A stretch of 64,000 nucleotides of DNA from Actinomycetes bacterium (lineage in GTDB: Bacteria; Actinomycetota; Acidimicrobiia; Acidimicrobiales; Microtrichaceae), in NCBI GenBank assembly GCA_029782335.1, contig JAKOVA010000245.1, positions 32,575-96,574 on the forward strand, written 5' to 3'. Below, piece by piece: positions 35,904 through 45,550 of the stretch. A program made the position numbers and the translations under genes. Every line of letters starts with the position of its first letter. Position 1 is the first letter of the stretch. The notes under the pieces are model-generated. The model had not been told where the DNA came from. It saw only the letters and a program-made list of their open reading frames with translations, and did not search any database.

Positions 35904-36980
35904 GTGAGGCCGGTGCCGGCCGAGTCACCGATCGAACTCGAACTCGCCGGGCGAGTGGTCCGGGTGTCGAACCCCGGCAAGGTCTTCTTCCCCGGAACCG
36001 GCGCCACCAAGCTCGACCTGATCCGCTACTACGAAGGCGTCGCCGGCCCACTCCTCGATGCGATGGGCGGGCGGCCGGTACTCCTCGAGCGTTATCCCAA
36101 CGGTGCTGGCGGGTCCTCCTTCTTCCAGAAGCGTGTCCCCACGACCGCACCGGAGTGGCTCCACACCACGGTGGTCGAAACCCCCAACGGCACGACGGCC
36201 AACGCCCTGGTAGCCGCCGACATCGCCCACGTCGCCTGGGCGGTGAACCTCGGATGCCTCGGATTCCACGTCTGGCCGTATCACGCCGCAGACCCGGCCC
36301 ATGCCGACCAGCTCCGGATCGACCTCGACCCGAGCCCCGGGGTCACCTTCGCCCAAGTCCGTGAGGCGGCCCACGAGGTCCACCGCCTCCTCGACGAACT
36401 CGGCTCGCCGGGCGGTGCGAAAACTACGGGCAACCGCGGCATCCACATCTACGTGCCGCTGCTTCCACGCTGGTCGGCGATCGAGGTGCGGGCCGCGGCA
36501 GTTGCGGTTGCGCGGGAGCTCGAGCGTCGTCGGCCGGAGTTGATCACGGCGTCGTGGTGGAAGGAGGAACGCGGGGCCCGCGTCTTCATCGATTTCAACC
36601 AGAACGCACCGCACAAGACGATCTTCGGTGCCTGGTCGGTGCGGCCCCGCGTCGGCGCGCAGGTTTCGACACCCTTCGCGTGGGGCGAACTCGACTCGAT
36701 CAACCCCGAGGCCCTCACCATGGACCGTGTGCTGCGGCGGGTCGCCGCCGACGGTGACCCGTGGTCGACGCTTGAGCCGCAGTCACTCGAGCCGTTCCTC
36801 GAGATGTCCGAGCGCGACCTCGCGGCGGGACTGCTCGACGCGCCATGGCCGCCCGTCTATCCGAAGATGCCCGGCGAACCACCACGGGTCGCGCCGTCCC
36901 GCGCCCGGCACGCCCCGCCGGCAGCGTCACCGGCGACCGACGGTCAGAGGTCGTCGAACACCAGGATCGATCCCGAGTAG
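35904..36980 (+). CDS. LigD-type polymerase/primase domain protein (stand-alone PolDom)
   Basis: This 358-residue archaeo-eukaryotic primase-like polymerase corresponds to the polymerase module of the non-homologous end-joining ligase LigD. Metal-binding DxD is in LRIDLDPSPG. The nucleotide-binding His is in GNRGIHIYVPL, and NQNAPHKTIFGAWSVRPRVGAQVSTPF forms the C-terminal motif. There is no ligase or nuclease domain. Start GTG 35904 has GGAGGGG 7 nt upstream. No ku or ligase gene is in the window. The last 37 bp overlap the tail of the convergent YVTN gene. Role: gap filling in DNA break repair is likely. Confidence 0.88.
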   Translation: MRPVPAESPIELELAGRVVRVSNPGKVFFPGTGATKLDLIRYYEGVAGPLLDAMGGRPVLLERYPNGAGGSSFFQKRVPTTAPEWLHTTVVETPNGTTANALVAADIAHVAWAVNLGCLGFHVWPYHAADPAHADQLRIDLDPSPGVTFAQVREAAHEVHRLLDELGSPGGAKTTGNRGIHIYVPLLPRWSAIEVRAAAVAVARELERRRPELITASWWKEERGARVFIDFNQNAPHKTIFGAWSVRPRVGAQVSTPFAWGELDSINPEALTMDRVLRRVAADGDPWSTLEPQSLEPFLEMSERDLAAGLLDAPWPPVYPKMPGEPPRVAPSRARHAPPAASPATDGQRSSNTRIDPE

Positions 36981-38182
36981 CAGGCCACCCACACACGGCC
37001 GGTACCCGGGTCCACCGCGATGCCGATGGGGTGGTGATTGGTCGGCACGCGCTGGATCTGGGTCATGTCCGACGTGCGGATCTTGCTCATCGCATCCGAC
37101 GCGTAGTTGACGACGTACAACGCGCTGCCGTCCGCGGAGATGTCCATCGACCGCGGCTCGGTGGGCGACGACACCCTCGCGACAACCCGGTTCGTGGCGA
37201 CATCGATCTTGATCACCTGTCCGGCACGATTCAGCGTGGCGTAAACGAACTTCCCGTCGGGGCTCACCACCACGTGCCGTGGGCCCTGCCCGACGCCGCG
37301 GATCCACGACACCTCGAAGCTCGACAGATCGACCACGGCGATGTCGGTCGAACCCATCACCGCCACGTAGGCCTTCGAGGAGTCGGGGAGCACGGCGATC
37401 CCGCGGGGGAAGCGTCCGAGCGGAACCCGACGCACTTCCTTGCCCAGCTTCGCATCGATCACGCTGAGGTCGTAGCCGCACCAGTTGGAGTTGAGGACCC
37501 AACGACCGTCGGGCGAGGTCGCGATGTACTTGGGCACCGGGCCCACCTCGATGATCTGGTCGATCGTGAGCGTGTCGAGCGCCACCCGGTACACGAAGCT
37601 CGGATCCCAGTTGCCCTTGGAGCACTTGTCGTTGCCGGGCCGAGTGAAGCCCGGGCCGTACATCTGATAGTTCGTCACATAGACGTGGGTGTCGTCAGCC
37701 GAACGGGCCGCCTCGACCGGTCCGCCCTGGTGCTTGCCCGGTCGTCCGAACTCCGACAGGTCGACCGAATCGCTCAGCTGAGCGACCCGCTCGAAGGTCC
37801 GGTCGTACACGTTGACCGTGTGGCTGTACACCATGTTCTGGGCGAACATGCGGCCCTTGCCGTCGTAGATGATCGACTTCGGGGTGAGTCCTCCCGTGAT
37901 GGTGTGGACCTTCGTCAGTCGACGTTGATCCGAGGGTGGGCCAGCGACGGTGGTCGGGGGAGCGGGAGCAGTGGTCGTCGTCGCCGCCTGCGTCGTCGCC
38001 GTCGACCGTGCCGGCTGGTTCGCCGGTGCCCGCGGCGGACGTGTCGTTGTGGGCAGCGACGGGGCGGCGTTCAGCACCCGGGGTTCGCTCGAGTCATCGC
38101 CCGCGGTCACCGACACCCACGTGAGCACACCCAACACGCATGCGGCGATCGCGACGACACGGAAGTTGGCAGTCACAGCCAC
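36944..38182 (-). CDS. YVTN-type beta-propeller protein, secreted or membrane-anchored
   Basis: This 412-residue protein has an N-terminal hydrophobic anchor (FRVVAIAACVLGVLTWVSV), a Thr/Pro-rich linker (about residues 40-85) and then propeller blades marked by SPDGRWVLNSNW, PDSSKAYVAV, SPDGKFVYATL, SADGSALYVVNY and DPGTGRVWVACYSG. It probably folds as a seven-bladed propeller outside the cell, and binding partners are unknown. GTG 38182 or GTG 38176 could be the start. The C-terminal codons overlap the polymerase gene by 37 bp. Confidence 0.83.
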   Translation of the reverse strand: MAVTANFRVVAIAACVLGVLTWVSVTAGDDSSEPRVLNAAPSLPTTTRPPRAPANQPARSTATTQAATTTTAPAPPTTVAGPPSDQRRLTKVHTITGGLTPKSIIYDGKGRMFAQNMVYSHTVNVYDRTFERVAQLSDSVDLSEFGRPGKHQGGPVEAARSADDTHVYVTNYQMYGPGFTRPGNDKCSKGNWDPSFVYRVALDTLTIDQIIEVGPVPKYIATSPDGRWVLNSNWCGYDLSVIDAKLGKEVRRVPLGRFPRGIAVLPDSSKAYVAVMGSTDIAVVDLSSFEVSWIRGVGQGPRHVVVSPDGKFVYATLNRAGQVIKIDVATNRVVARVSSPTEPRSMDISADGSALYVVNYASDAMSKIRTSDMTQIQRVPTNHHPIGIAVDPGTGRVWVACYSGSILVFDDL

Positions 38183-38217
38183 CGGACGCTACCGGCTCCC
38201 GGCGGCATCGCCGTGGT

Positions 38218-39414
38218 TCAGCCCGTCGCCACCACGCAACTGACGAACGCGAGCACCACCTGCGCCGCGCCCTGCTCGCTGCGGCCCAGGTACGCCTCAC
38301 CGATCAGACGGGGATCGATCAGGCGGAGGCGGTCATAGATGCAGCCGGCCTGAGCCGGAGGAATCCCGTACTGGGTGCCGAGTCCCTCGATCAGGTTCGC
38401 CTTCGTCACGAAGTTCAGCGGGTTGATCGCCGAGAGGTCGGTGCCCGGCGGGATGTAGATCTGACCGGGATCAACTCCTGGCGGGGGCTCGTTCGTCGGC
38501 ATCGCGATTCCCGCCGAGATGAACGGGAGCAGCACGACGAACAGCGCGCCGGCCTCTTGCTTGGAGAGCTTCGACGTGTCGACGTCGAGATTCAACGACT
38601 GCAGGTCCACGGCGGTCAGGCGTCCCAACTGTGCCTGCTGTTCGGGGGTCAACCCCCGCAGGAGCGCGACGAGCAGCGTGACGATCTGATCCCGAGTGAG
38701 CTTCGTGACGTCGATCTTCGAGAAGTCGATCTTCGACGTGTCGAGCGGATTGGCACCCTGCGCTGCGATCGCAGCGGTCAGCGCCTGAATCTGTGCCGGG
38801 GTGAGGTTCACACCTGCCTGACGGGCGAGCGCCGCCGGATCCCCGCTCACCCCGCCACCGGTCGCGAGCCGACCCGCGACCGCCCCGACGAGCGCGTTGA
38901 TGCTGCCGTCGCCGGAGGGCTTCGACCCGCCGATCCCCGTGACCGCCGCGAGGACCGTGAGCAGCGTGTTCGTGTAGAGACACGGTGCGAGCGCGACGAG
39001 CATCTGACGCTGGGAGCCCTCGTCGATCGCGCCGGTGGTTGCCGCAGCGACCGGATCGCCCGCCGCGGCGAGCAGCTTGCCGACGGTGTCCGCGAGCGGG
39101 GTGCCGACGATGCCGTTGTAGATGCAGGTCGCTGCCGTCGCGTCGAGCCCGAGCGCCCCGAGCGCCGCGACGAACTGCGGCATCGGCATCAACGTCGAAC
39201 CCGCCGCGGGTTCCGGATCGGGCAGCGGTGGCAGTTCCGCACGTTCAGCGGCACGAGCCGAGGACGCCCGGGCCAGCGCCAGGCCCTCAGTCACCCACGC
39301 GGGTTGGCGGCTCCGGGACGTCTGAACATGATCGACCTCGACCGAGGAGGAGCAGCCGGCCACCAGGCCGACGGCCATCACCGCGGCGATCACGAGACGG
39401 GCGCGAGGAGTCAT
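38218..39414 (-). CDS. Lipoprotein of unknown function with duplicated Cys modules
   Basis: This 398-residue protein has a signal peptide and lipobox (VGLVAGC). I do not recognise a named family. Two similar modules are visible: TCIYNGIVGTPLADTVGKLL followed by MLVALAPCLY, and GCIYDRLRLIDPRLIGEAYL followed by VVLAFVSCVV. Each pairs an early CIY with a later Cys, suggesting one disulfide per module. Between them lie short leucine-rich lines (DTSKIDFSKIDVTKLTRDQI). It is probably on the cell surface. It is divergent from the VIT1-like gene. Confidence 0.75.
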   Translation of the reverse strand: MTPRARLVIAAVMAVGLVAGCSSSVEVDHVQTSRSRQPAWVTEGLALARASSARAAERAELPPLPDPEPAAGSTLMPMPQFVAALGALGLDATAATCIYNGIVGTPLADTVGKLLAAAGDPVAAATTGAIDEGSQRQMLVALAPCLYTNTLLTVLAAVTGIGGSKPSGDGSINALVGAVAGRLATGGGVSGDPAALARQAGVNLTPAQIQALTAAIAAQGANPLDTSKIDFSKIDVTKLTRDQIVTLLVALLRGLTPEQQAQLGRLTAVDLQSLNLDVDTSKLSKQEAGALFVVLLPFISAGIAMPTNEPPPGVDPGQIYIPPGTDLSAINPLNFVTKANLIEGLGTQYGIPPAQAGCIYDRLRLIDPRLIGEAYLGRSEQGAAQVVLAFVSCVVATG

Positions 39415-39511
39415 CTCAGTCCAGTCTCCGCATCCACCGCCGAATGTCCATCAGCAGATTCTCCCATCCTGCACGGCGAATGGCGACTCGCCCCGCCGCT
39501 ACGGTGGCCGG

Positions 39512-40213
39512 ATGCCCCACCTCACCCATGTGAGCGAGCAGCATCGCTCGGCGCGTGCGGCGTGGCTCCGAGCGGCGGTGCTCGGGGCGAACGACGGGAT
39601 CGTCTCGACCGCCAGCCTGATGCTCGGGGTGGCGGCGTCGGAGGCCCAATGGCGGGCGATTCTCATCGCGGGGCTCGCCGGCCTCGTCGCCGGCGCCCTG
39701 TCGATGGCGGCGGGGGAGTACGTGTCGGTCGCCTCACAGCGAGACGTGGAGCGCGCCGACGAGGCGATCGAACGTTCCGAACTCGCCCGGTTCCCCGAAG
39801 CCGAACTCTCCGAACTCACCCACATCTACATCCGGCGGGGACTCGACCCACAGCTCGCAGCGCAAGTGGCCCGTCAGTTGCACGACCACGATGCGCTCGG
39901 CGCGCACCTGCGTGATGAGCTCCATCTCGACCCGGGCCGGCCGGCCAACCCGCTGCAGGCTGCGGGTACCTCGATGCTCTCCTTCGCCCTCGGGGCTGCC
40001 CTGCCGCTGGTCGCTGCGACGATCGCCTCCTCGAAGGCACGGATCCCCACCATCGTGGCGGTCACGTTGATCGCGCTCGCGACCCTCGGAGCGACCGGCG
40101 CGCGGATCGGCGGCGGCTCAGTGGCCCGCGCGGCGACACGGGTGCTCGTTGGGGGCTCCGCCGCGATGGCGGTGTCGCTCGGAGTCGGGCACCTCGTCGG
40201 TACCGCATTGTGA
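39512..40213 (+). CDS. VIT1/CCC1 family iron/manganese transporter
   Basis: This 233-residue membrane protein starts with the family signature LRAAVLGANDGIVSTASLMLGV and AGALSMAAGEYVSVASQRDVERADEA. Five membrane helices and a cytosolic acidic loop (ELSELTHIYIRRGLDPQLAAQVARQL) match VIT1-like transporters that remove Fe2+ or Mn2+ from the cytosol. ATG 39512 follows a 97-bp divergent promoter region. Metal specificity is inferred from the family only. Confidence 0.9.
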   Translation: MPHLTHVSEQHRSARAAWLRAAVLGANDGIVSTASLMLGVAASEAQWRAILIAGLAGLVAGALSMAAGEYVSVASQRDVERADEAIERSELARFPEAELSELTHIYIRRGLDPQLAAQVARQLHDHDALGAHLRDELHLDPGRPANPLQAAGTSMLSFALGAALPLVAATIASSKARIPTIVAVTLIALATLGATGARIGGGSVARAATRVLVGGSAAMAVSLGVGHLVGTAL

Positions 40214-40253
40214 GCGTGCCCGCGGGCGGCGCGGCAGGCTCAGCGCGTCAGGC

Positions 40254-43112
40254 TCACTCCTCGGCGAAGGCCTCGATCGGCGGGCAGGCACACACGAGAT
40301 TCCGGTCGCCATAGCCGTTGTCGACGCGGCTCACCGGAACCCAGTACTTCCCGATGCGCAGGGACTGCACCGGATAGGCCGCGAGCTCGCGGGAGTAGGG
40401 GCGGTCCCAGTGGTCGGCGACCACGTCCTCGGCCGGATGCGGGGCGTGACGCAGCGGCGAGTCGGCGAGGGCCCACTCCCCGGATTCCACACGCGCGATC
40501 TCGGCCCGGATCGCCAGCATCGCGTCACAGAACCGATCGAGTTCCTCGAGCGATTCGGACTCGGTCGGTTCGATCATGAGGGTTCCGGCCACGGGGAACG
40601 ACATCGTCGGCGCGTGGAACCCGTAGTCGATGAGGCGCTTCGCGATGTCCTCCCCGGTGACGCCGCAGGTGCGCTCGATCGGCCGGATGTCGATGATGCA
40701 CTCGTGCGCGACGAGCCCGGTCCGGCCCGTGTACAGGACGGGATATGCGTCGGCGAGACGGCGCGCGACGTAGTTGGCGGCGAGGATCGCCGACTCGGTC
40801 GCCTCGCGGAGGCCGTCGGGACCCATCATGCGGATGTAAGTCCACGAGATCGGCAGGATCGATGCCGATCCCCACGGTGCAGCGGCGACGGGGCCGACGC
40901 CCGCGCCGTTCGACCCGCGAGGCTCACGTGACGGTTCGATCGAGGAGCGGGAGGGCAGGAACGGCGCGAGGTGTGACCGGACACCGATCGGCCCGACGCC
41001 CGGCCCGCCACCGCCGTGGGGGATGCAGAAGGTCTTGTGCAGGTTGAGGTGGCTGACGTCGGCTCCGAAGCGTCCGGGACGGGCGAGGCCGACGAGGGCG
41101 TTCATGTTTGCGCCGTCGAGGTACACCTGCCCACCTACCTCGTGGATCACGTCGCAGATCTCACGGATCGACTCCTCGAAGACCCCGTGGGTCGAGGGGT
41201 ACGTGATCATCAGGGCGGCGAGGTTCCGCCCGTGTTGGTCGGCCTTCGCCCGCAGATCCTCCACATCGACGTTGCCGTCGTCATCGCAGGCCACCACCAC
41301 GACCCGCATTCCCGCCATGACCGCAGACGCAGCGTTGGTGCCGTGGGCAGAGGAGGGAATGAGACAGACGTCGCGATCGACCTCTCCCCGGCTGCGGTGG
41401 TAACCGCGGATCGCCAACAGTCCGGCGAGTTCCCCCTGACTGCCGGCGTTCGGCTGCAGCGACACGGCGTCGTATCCGGTGATCTCCGCCAGCCACGACT
41501 CGAGCTGCGAGAACAGCTCGAGGTACCCCTCGGCATGGTTCAGGGGCGCGAAGGGGTGCAGCGAGGCGAACTCCGGCCACGTCACGGGAATCATCTCGGA
41601 CGTCGCGTTCAGCTTCATGGTGCACGACCCGAGCGGGATCATCGCCCGGTCGAGCGCGATGTCCATGTCGGCGAGACGGCGCAGGTAGCGGAGCATCTCG
41701 GTCTCGGACTGATACCGGTGAAAGGTCGGGTGCTCGAGGAACGCCGAGCTGCGTCGCAATCCGGCGGGGAGGCCAACGAGGGGCTCGTCGCCTGCCGTGG
41801 CGCCGAAGATCGCCAAGAGGGCGTCGACGTCGTGCTCGTCGACGGTCTCGTCGAGTGCGACACCGACCGTGTCCTCGTCGATCGAGCGAAGGAGGTATCC
41901 GGCGTCGAGTGCCATCGCGACGAGCTGCGCGGTCCGGCCGGGGACCCGAACCGTGAGCGTGTCGAAGAAGTGCTCGTTGAGCACGGCCACCCCGGCGTCG
42001 CGAAGCCCGCCGGCGAGACGGCCCGTCAACTCGTGGACCCGCGTCGCGATCCGTCGCAGGCCCTCGGGGCCGTGATACACGGCGTACATCGAACTCATCA
42101 CGGCCAAAAGCACCTGGGCGGTGCAGATGTTGGAGGTGGCCTTCTCCCGACGGATGTGCTGCTCACGGGTCTGCAACGCGAGTCGCAGCGCCTGGCGGCC
42201 CGCGGCGTCGACCGACACGCCGACGAGGCGCCCCGGCAGCGTCCGCTTGTGGGCGTCGAGCGTGGCGAGGAACCCTGCGTGCGGCCCGCCGAAGCCCATC
42301 GGCACCCCGAATCGCTGCGCGGAACCAACCACCGCGTCGGCACCCACCTCACCGGGTGGGGTCATCAAGACACACGCCAGCAGGTCCGTCGAGACCACGA
42401 CGAAGGCACCGGACGCCTTCGCCGCGGCGACGAGGGGCGCTACGTCGCGGACCGAGCCACTGGTGCCGGGCGAGGCGAGCAGCACACCGAAGGCGTCAAC
42501 GCCGTCGAGATCGACCGCCGGGTCGCCGATGCGGACGTCGATCCCCAACGGTTCGGCCCGCGTGCGGACGACGGCAATGGTCTGCGGATGACAGTCGGCG
42601 TCGACGAAGAAGGTCGAGGAGGACGATTTCGAGGTCCGACGGGCCATCGTCATCGCCTCGGCTGCGGCCGTCGCCTCATCGAGCATCGACGCGTTGGCGA
42701 TGTCGGTCCCGGTGAGATCGCAGATCATCGTCTGGAAATTGAGCAACGCCTCGAGACGACCCTGGGAGATCTCCGGCTGGTAGGGCGTGTAGGCCGTGTA
42801 CCACGCCGGGTTCTCGAGAATGTTGCGGAGGATCACCGGCGGCGTGATCGTGCCCGAGTACCCGGCACCGATCAGTGCACGGGCGGTTCGGTTGCGGCCG
42901 GCGATCGAGCGCAACTCGGCGAGGGCGTCCGGCTCGGACAGCGCCGCGGGCAACCCGAGTGCGTCGTCTGATCGGATCGAGGCGGGAACGACCGCGTCGA
43001 TGAACGACTCGAGCGAGTCGTAGCCGACGACCTTCAACATTCGGAGCCGGTCGGCGTTCGACGGGCCGATGTGGCGGTTGGCGAAACGGTCCTGGTGGGC
43101 GCTGAGGGCCAT
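40254..43112 (-). CDS. gcvP: Glycine dehydrogenase (decarboxylating), P protein
   Basis: This 952-residue PLP enzyme is the full-length P protein of the glycine cleavage system. It decarboxylates glycine and passes the aminomethyl group to the lipoyl arm of GcvH. The PLP lysine is in [17 protein letters not shown], near residue 692. The N terminus (FANRHIGPS) and both halves of the fused alpha/beta fold are present. A GGAGG ribosome-binding site is 6 nt before ATG 43112. A glycine riboswitch lies directly upstream. gcvT and gcvH are not in the window. Confidence 0.96.
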   Translation of the reverse strand: MALSAHQDRFANRHIGPSNADRLRMLKVVGYDSLESFIDAVVPASIRSDDALGLPAALSEPDALAELRSIAGRNRTARALIGAGYSGTITPPVILRNILENPAWYTAYTPYQPEISQGRLEALLNFQTMICDLTGTDIANASMLDEATAAAEAMTMARRTSKSSSSTFFVDADCHPQTIAVVRTRAEPLGIDVRIGDPAVDLDGVDAFGVLLASPGTSGSVRDVAPLVAAAKASGAFVVVSTDLLACVLMTPPGEVGADAVVGSAQRFGVPMGFGGPHAGFLATLDAHKRTLPGRLVGVSVDAAGRQALRLALQTREQHIRREKATSNICTAQVLLAVMSSMYAVYHGPEGLRRIATRVHELTGRLAGGLRDAGVAVLNEHFFDTLTVRVPGRTAQLVAMALDAGYLLRSIDEDTVGVALDETVDEHDVDALLAIFGATAGDEPLVGLPAGLRRSSAFLEHPTFHRYQSETEMLRYLRRLADMDIALDRAMIPLGSCTMKLNATSEMIPVTWPEFASLHPFAPLNHAEGYLELFSQLESWLAEITGYDAVSLQPNAGSQGELAGLLAIRGYHRSRGEVDRDVCLIPSSAHGTNAASAVMAGMRVVVVACDDDGNVDVEDLRAKADQHGRNLAALMITYPSTHGVFEESIREICDVIHEVGGQVYLDGANMNALVGLARPGRFGADVSHLNLHKTFCIPHGGGGPGVGPIGVRSHLAPFLPSRSSIEPSREPRGSNGAGVGPVAAAPWGSASILPISWTYIRMMGPDGLREATESAILAANYVARRLADAYPVLYTGRTGLVAHECIIDIRPIERTCGVTGEDIAKRLIDYGFHAPTMSFPVAGTLMIEPTESESLEELDRFCDAMLAIRAEIARVESGEWALADSPLRHAPHPAEDVVADHWDRPYSRELAAYPVQSLRIGKYWVPVSRVDNGYGDRNLVCACPPIEAFAEE

Positions 43113-43137
43113 GGGTTCCTCCCGGGAAGCGGTTGGT

Positions 43138-43251
43138 TCCCCCTCTGTCGCCCGCGCTCCAGAGTTGCCTCGTGCAGGCGGTGCGGGGACCTGAGAGATT
43201 CCGGGGTGGTTGCTCCTACGGTGCCCGACGTAGTCGGGACTCTCGCGCCTG
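43138..43251 (-). ncRNA. Glycine riboswitch (single aptamer) upstream of gcvP
   Basis: Read on the minus strand, the leader contains the ordered landmarks of the glycine aptamer: GCGAGAG, then CACCGTAGGAGCAACC, then AATCTCTCAGGTCC, then CAACTCTGGAG, and finally CGACAGAGGGGG. The GAGAG and CTCTC strands pair. Only one CACCG-GAGCAA core is present, so this is a singlet rather than the tandem form. It ends about 26 nt before the gcvP start, next to the ribosome-binding site, and should turn gcvP on when glycine is abundant. No clear terminator stem with a U-run follows, so translational control is likely. Confidence 0.9.
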
Positions 43252-43282
43252 CCGTCGACGGCCTCGGTTGTGAGGTCGCAGG

Positions 43283-44458
43283 CTACTCGCGTGCCGCCTT
43301 CGCGGCCCGATCCGCTGCGAGCCGCTTGAACTGATCGCCGATGGCTCCCATCGCAGCGCCAATCTGTTCGGGCCGGTGCGCCATGACGTGTTCCATCGAG
43401 ACGCGGGGCCGCTCGGTGTGGGCATCAAAGTGCGGCAGTACGTATCTGGCGAACAACTCGTAGCTGCGATGTGTCGCCTCGACGTCGGCCCACTCGTGCG
43501 CCTGGATCAGCAACGTGCCGAAGCCACCGTTGGACTGCTCGATCAACTGCTCGATGAATGCGATCGCATCGTCGGGCGTGCCGATGACGCCACCCCCGGT
43601 GTTGTTCATCTGATCGGCGAGGTCCGACGTCGGTCCGTCGGGGAAGAACGGCAACGCAGCGACCTCGCGGAAGTAGCGGGCGTAGTCGCCGAGCCCGAAC
43701 TCGACGTCGCGGTACGCCTGCTCCTTGGTCTCCGCGAGGTGGATCTGCGAGACGAGCCGCCACCGATCACGTTGCGGGGTGTAGCCGTGTTCCTCTGAGG
43801 TTTCGGCGTAGAGGTCCCAGTGCTGGGCCAACAGGTCGATCCCGGCGCGTTGGGTGGCGCCGATCGACAGCAGCGAGCAGCCGTGGCTCCCGGCGGCACG
43901 CGGCCCCGACGGGGAGATCATCGCTGCGACCGCCACCTCGGGGTACGGGTGGGAGTAGGGGAGCAGGTGCAGACGGGCGTCGCGCAGAGTGAACCAGTCG
44001 GTCTCGCGGGTGACCGGCTCCTCGGAGCGGAACAACTCGAGGATCGTCCCGAGCGCCTCGTTCATCCGATCGCGCTGCACCGCCGGCTCGATCCCCAGCA
44101 TGAACGCGTCGGAGGGCAATGCGCCGGGGCCAACGCCGAGCATCACCCGACCGCGCGTCAGGTGGTCCAACAGCACGAGCCGCTGCGCCGTCATGAAGGG
44201 GTGGTGGTAGGGCAGCGACACCACGCCGGTCCCGAGGCGGATGTTGCGGGTCCGTTCGGCGGCGGTGGCAATGAAGACCTCGGGGCTCGCGATCAGTTCG
44301 TAGCCGGCCGAGTGGTGTTCGCCGATCCACGCCTCGTGGAAGCCGAGACGGTCGAGCGCGACGATCAGTTCGAGATCACGTTCGAGCGCGAGGGTCGGGT
44401 TCTGGCGGGGTGGGTGGAACGGCGCCATGAAGATGCCGCATCGCAGAGGCCAATCCAT
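43283..44458 (-). CDS. Luciferase-like (LLM class) flavin-dependent monooxygenase
   Basis: This 391-residue TIM-barrel oxidoreductase uses reduced FMN or F420. It has [58 protein letters not shown] and a long substrate-lid region. It most resembles limonene or alkane-type monooxygenases of the family; specificity cannot be read. A 7-bp-arm palindrome lies 19-36 nt before the ATG. Transcription is toward gcvP, but the riboswitch region separates them, so co-regulation is not implied. Confidence 0.88.
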   Translation of the reverse strand: MDWPLRCGIFMAPFHPPRQNPTLALERDLELIVALDRLGFHEAWIGEHHSAGYELIASPEVFIATAAERTRNIRLGTGVVSLPYHHPFMTAQRLVLLDHLTRGRVMLGVGPGALPSDAFMLGIEPAVQRDRMNEALGTILELFRSEEPVTRETDWFTLRDARLHLLPYSHPYPEVAVAAMISPSGPRAAGSHGCSLLSIGATQRAGIDLLAQHWDLYAETSEEHGYTPQRDRWRLVSQIHLAETKEQAYRDVEFGLGDYARYFREVAALPFFPDGPTSDLADQMNNTGGGVIGTPDDAIAFIEQLIEQSNGGFGTLLIQAHEWADVEATHRSYELFARYVLPHFDAHTERPRVSMEHVMAHRPEQIGAAMGAIGDQFKRLAADRAAKAARE

Positions 44459-44476
44459 GGGCGCATCTGATCCGAA

Positions 44477-44494
44477 CTTGACCGAGTGGTCAAG
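44477..44494. promoter_or_regulatory. Perfect palindrome upstream of the luciferase-like gene
   Basis: CTTGACCGAGTGGTCAAG has 7-bp arms (CTTGACC / GGTCAAG) around 4 bp. It lies in the 45-bp gap before the luciferase-like start at 44458 and just after the serine hydrolase stop. No regulator gene is adjacent. TetR- or GntR-type binding is a guess. Confidence 0.5.
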
Positions 44495-44503
44495 AGGCAG
44501 GTC

Positions 44504-45550
44504 TCAACGCAACGCGTCGATCAGCGAGGCGTAGAAGGCTCGGAGTTCAGGGCTGTGCTCGGCGGGGGTCTTGCCGAGCCGCACGATCACCGTGTCGAGC
44601 CCCGGGACGATCATGATGCGCTGGCCCTCGTATCCGTTCGCCCAGAAGGTGCCGAGGTCGTCGTCGGCCATCCACCAATGGCGCCCGTAGAACTGCGGGA
44701 CCTCCGGATCCGCGGACCGTGGAGCGCGGGCGTCGTCGACCCATCCCTCGGGGAGGATGCGGCGCCCGTCCCAGACCCCGTCGCGGAGATAGAGGTAGCC
44801 GAAGCGGGCGAAATCCCGAGCGGTCGCGTACAGGTAGGACGACCCGACCCAGGTCCCCGCGTCATCGAAACGCGGCGCGCCGCGCATGCCGATGGGGTCG
44901 AAGAGTTCGCGACGGAGGAACGCCCCGATGCCGTCGGAGCCGGCCCCGACGCGCGAACCGAGGAAGCGACAGATGATGTTCGTCGTCCCCGATGCGTAGT
45001 TCCACACCGTGTCGATCGGGTGATCGAGCGGCTGGGACGCGGCATAGGCCGCCATGTCGGCGGCACCGGTTCCGAACAGCATCTCGAGACAGTCGCTGTG
45101 GGTTTCACCGACGTAGTCCTCGGAGAAGCGGAGCCCGGAGCGCATCTCGAGGAGGTTGCCCAACGTGATGCCACCGCGAGGGTCGCCCGGGCCGCTCCAC
45201 TCCGGTGCGACCGGAGTGGCATCGAAGTCGACGAGGCCGTCGCGGATCGCGATACCCAGCGCGGCGTGGGTGATCGACTTCGCCATCGACCAGGAGATCA
45301 ACGAGGTCGTCGACGCGGCACCACCGCCATAGCGCTCCGCGACGACCCGGCCACCTTGGACGACCACGAGCGCCAGCGAACGTCCCAGCAGCGAATTCGG
45401 ATTGTGGTCGAAGGCGGTGCCGAGCAGTGCCTCCAGACGCTCGGGGTCGCCGCTGCACTGCTCACCGGTCGCCCACGCAAGGGTCGGCCAATCGACGCCG
45501 TCGGGCTGTGGGGGGAGCGCAACGCGTGGTGCCGCGGGAGCCGGTTCCAT
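44504..45550 (-). CDS. Beta-lactamase class C-like serine hydrolase
   Basis: This 348-residue hydrolase of the serine beta-lactamase-like family probably acts as an esterase or D-aminopeptidase, not a resistance enzyme. The SxxK motif is Ser88-Met-Ala-Lys91, and the YxN position reads YAS (NYASGTTNII). GWVDDAR and GYEGQRIMIVPGLDTVIVRLGK form the C-terminal core. No signal peptide is seen. Its ATG shares one base with the stop of the upstream glutamate-dehydrogenase-like gene (TGATG), so the two are translationally coupled. Confidence 0.87.
   Translation of the reverse strand: MEPAPAAPRVALPPQPDGVDWPTLAWATGEQCSGDPERLEALLGTAFDHNPNSLLGRSLALVVVQGGRVVAERYGGGAASTTSLISWSMAKSITHAALGIAIRDGLVDFDATPVAPEWSGPGDPRGGITLGNLLEMRSGLRFSEDYVGETHSDCLEMLFGTGAADMAAYAASQPLDHPIDTVWNYASGTTNIICRFLGSRVGAGSDGIGAFLRRELFDPIGMRGAPRFDDAGTWVGSSYLYATARDFARFGYLYLRDGVWDGRRILPEGWVDDARAPRSADPEVPQFYGRHWWMADDDLGTFWANGYEGQRIMIVPGLDTVIVRLGKTPAEHSPELRAFYASLIDALR

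Noticed and set aside
41016..42971. 651-codon open frame on the plus strand
   Set aside because: It is fully antisense to gcvP, whose motifs are intact; long antisense frames are expected in this GC-rich DNA.
44504..45550. Beta-lactam resistance gene
   Set aside because: The SxxK motif is present but the YxN position is YAS and no signal peptide is seen; an esterase-like hydrolase is more likely.
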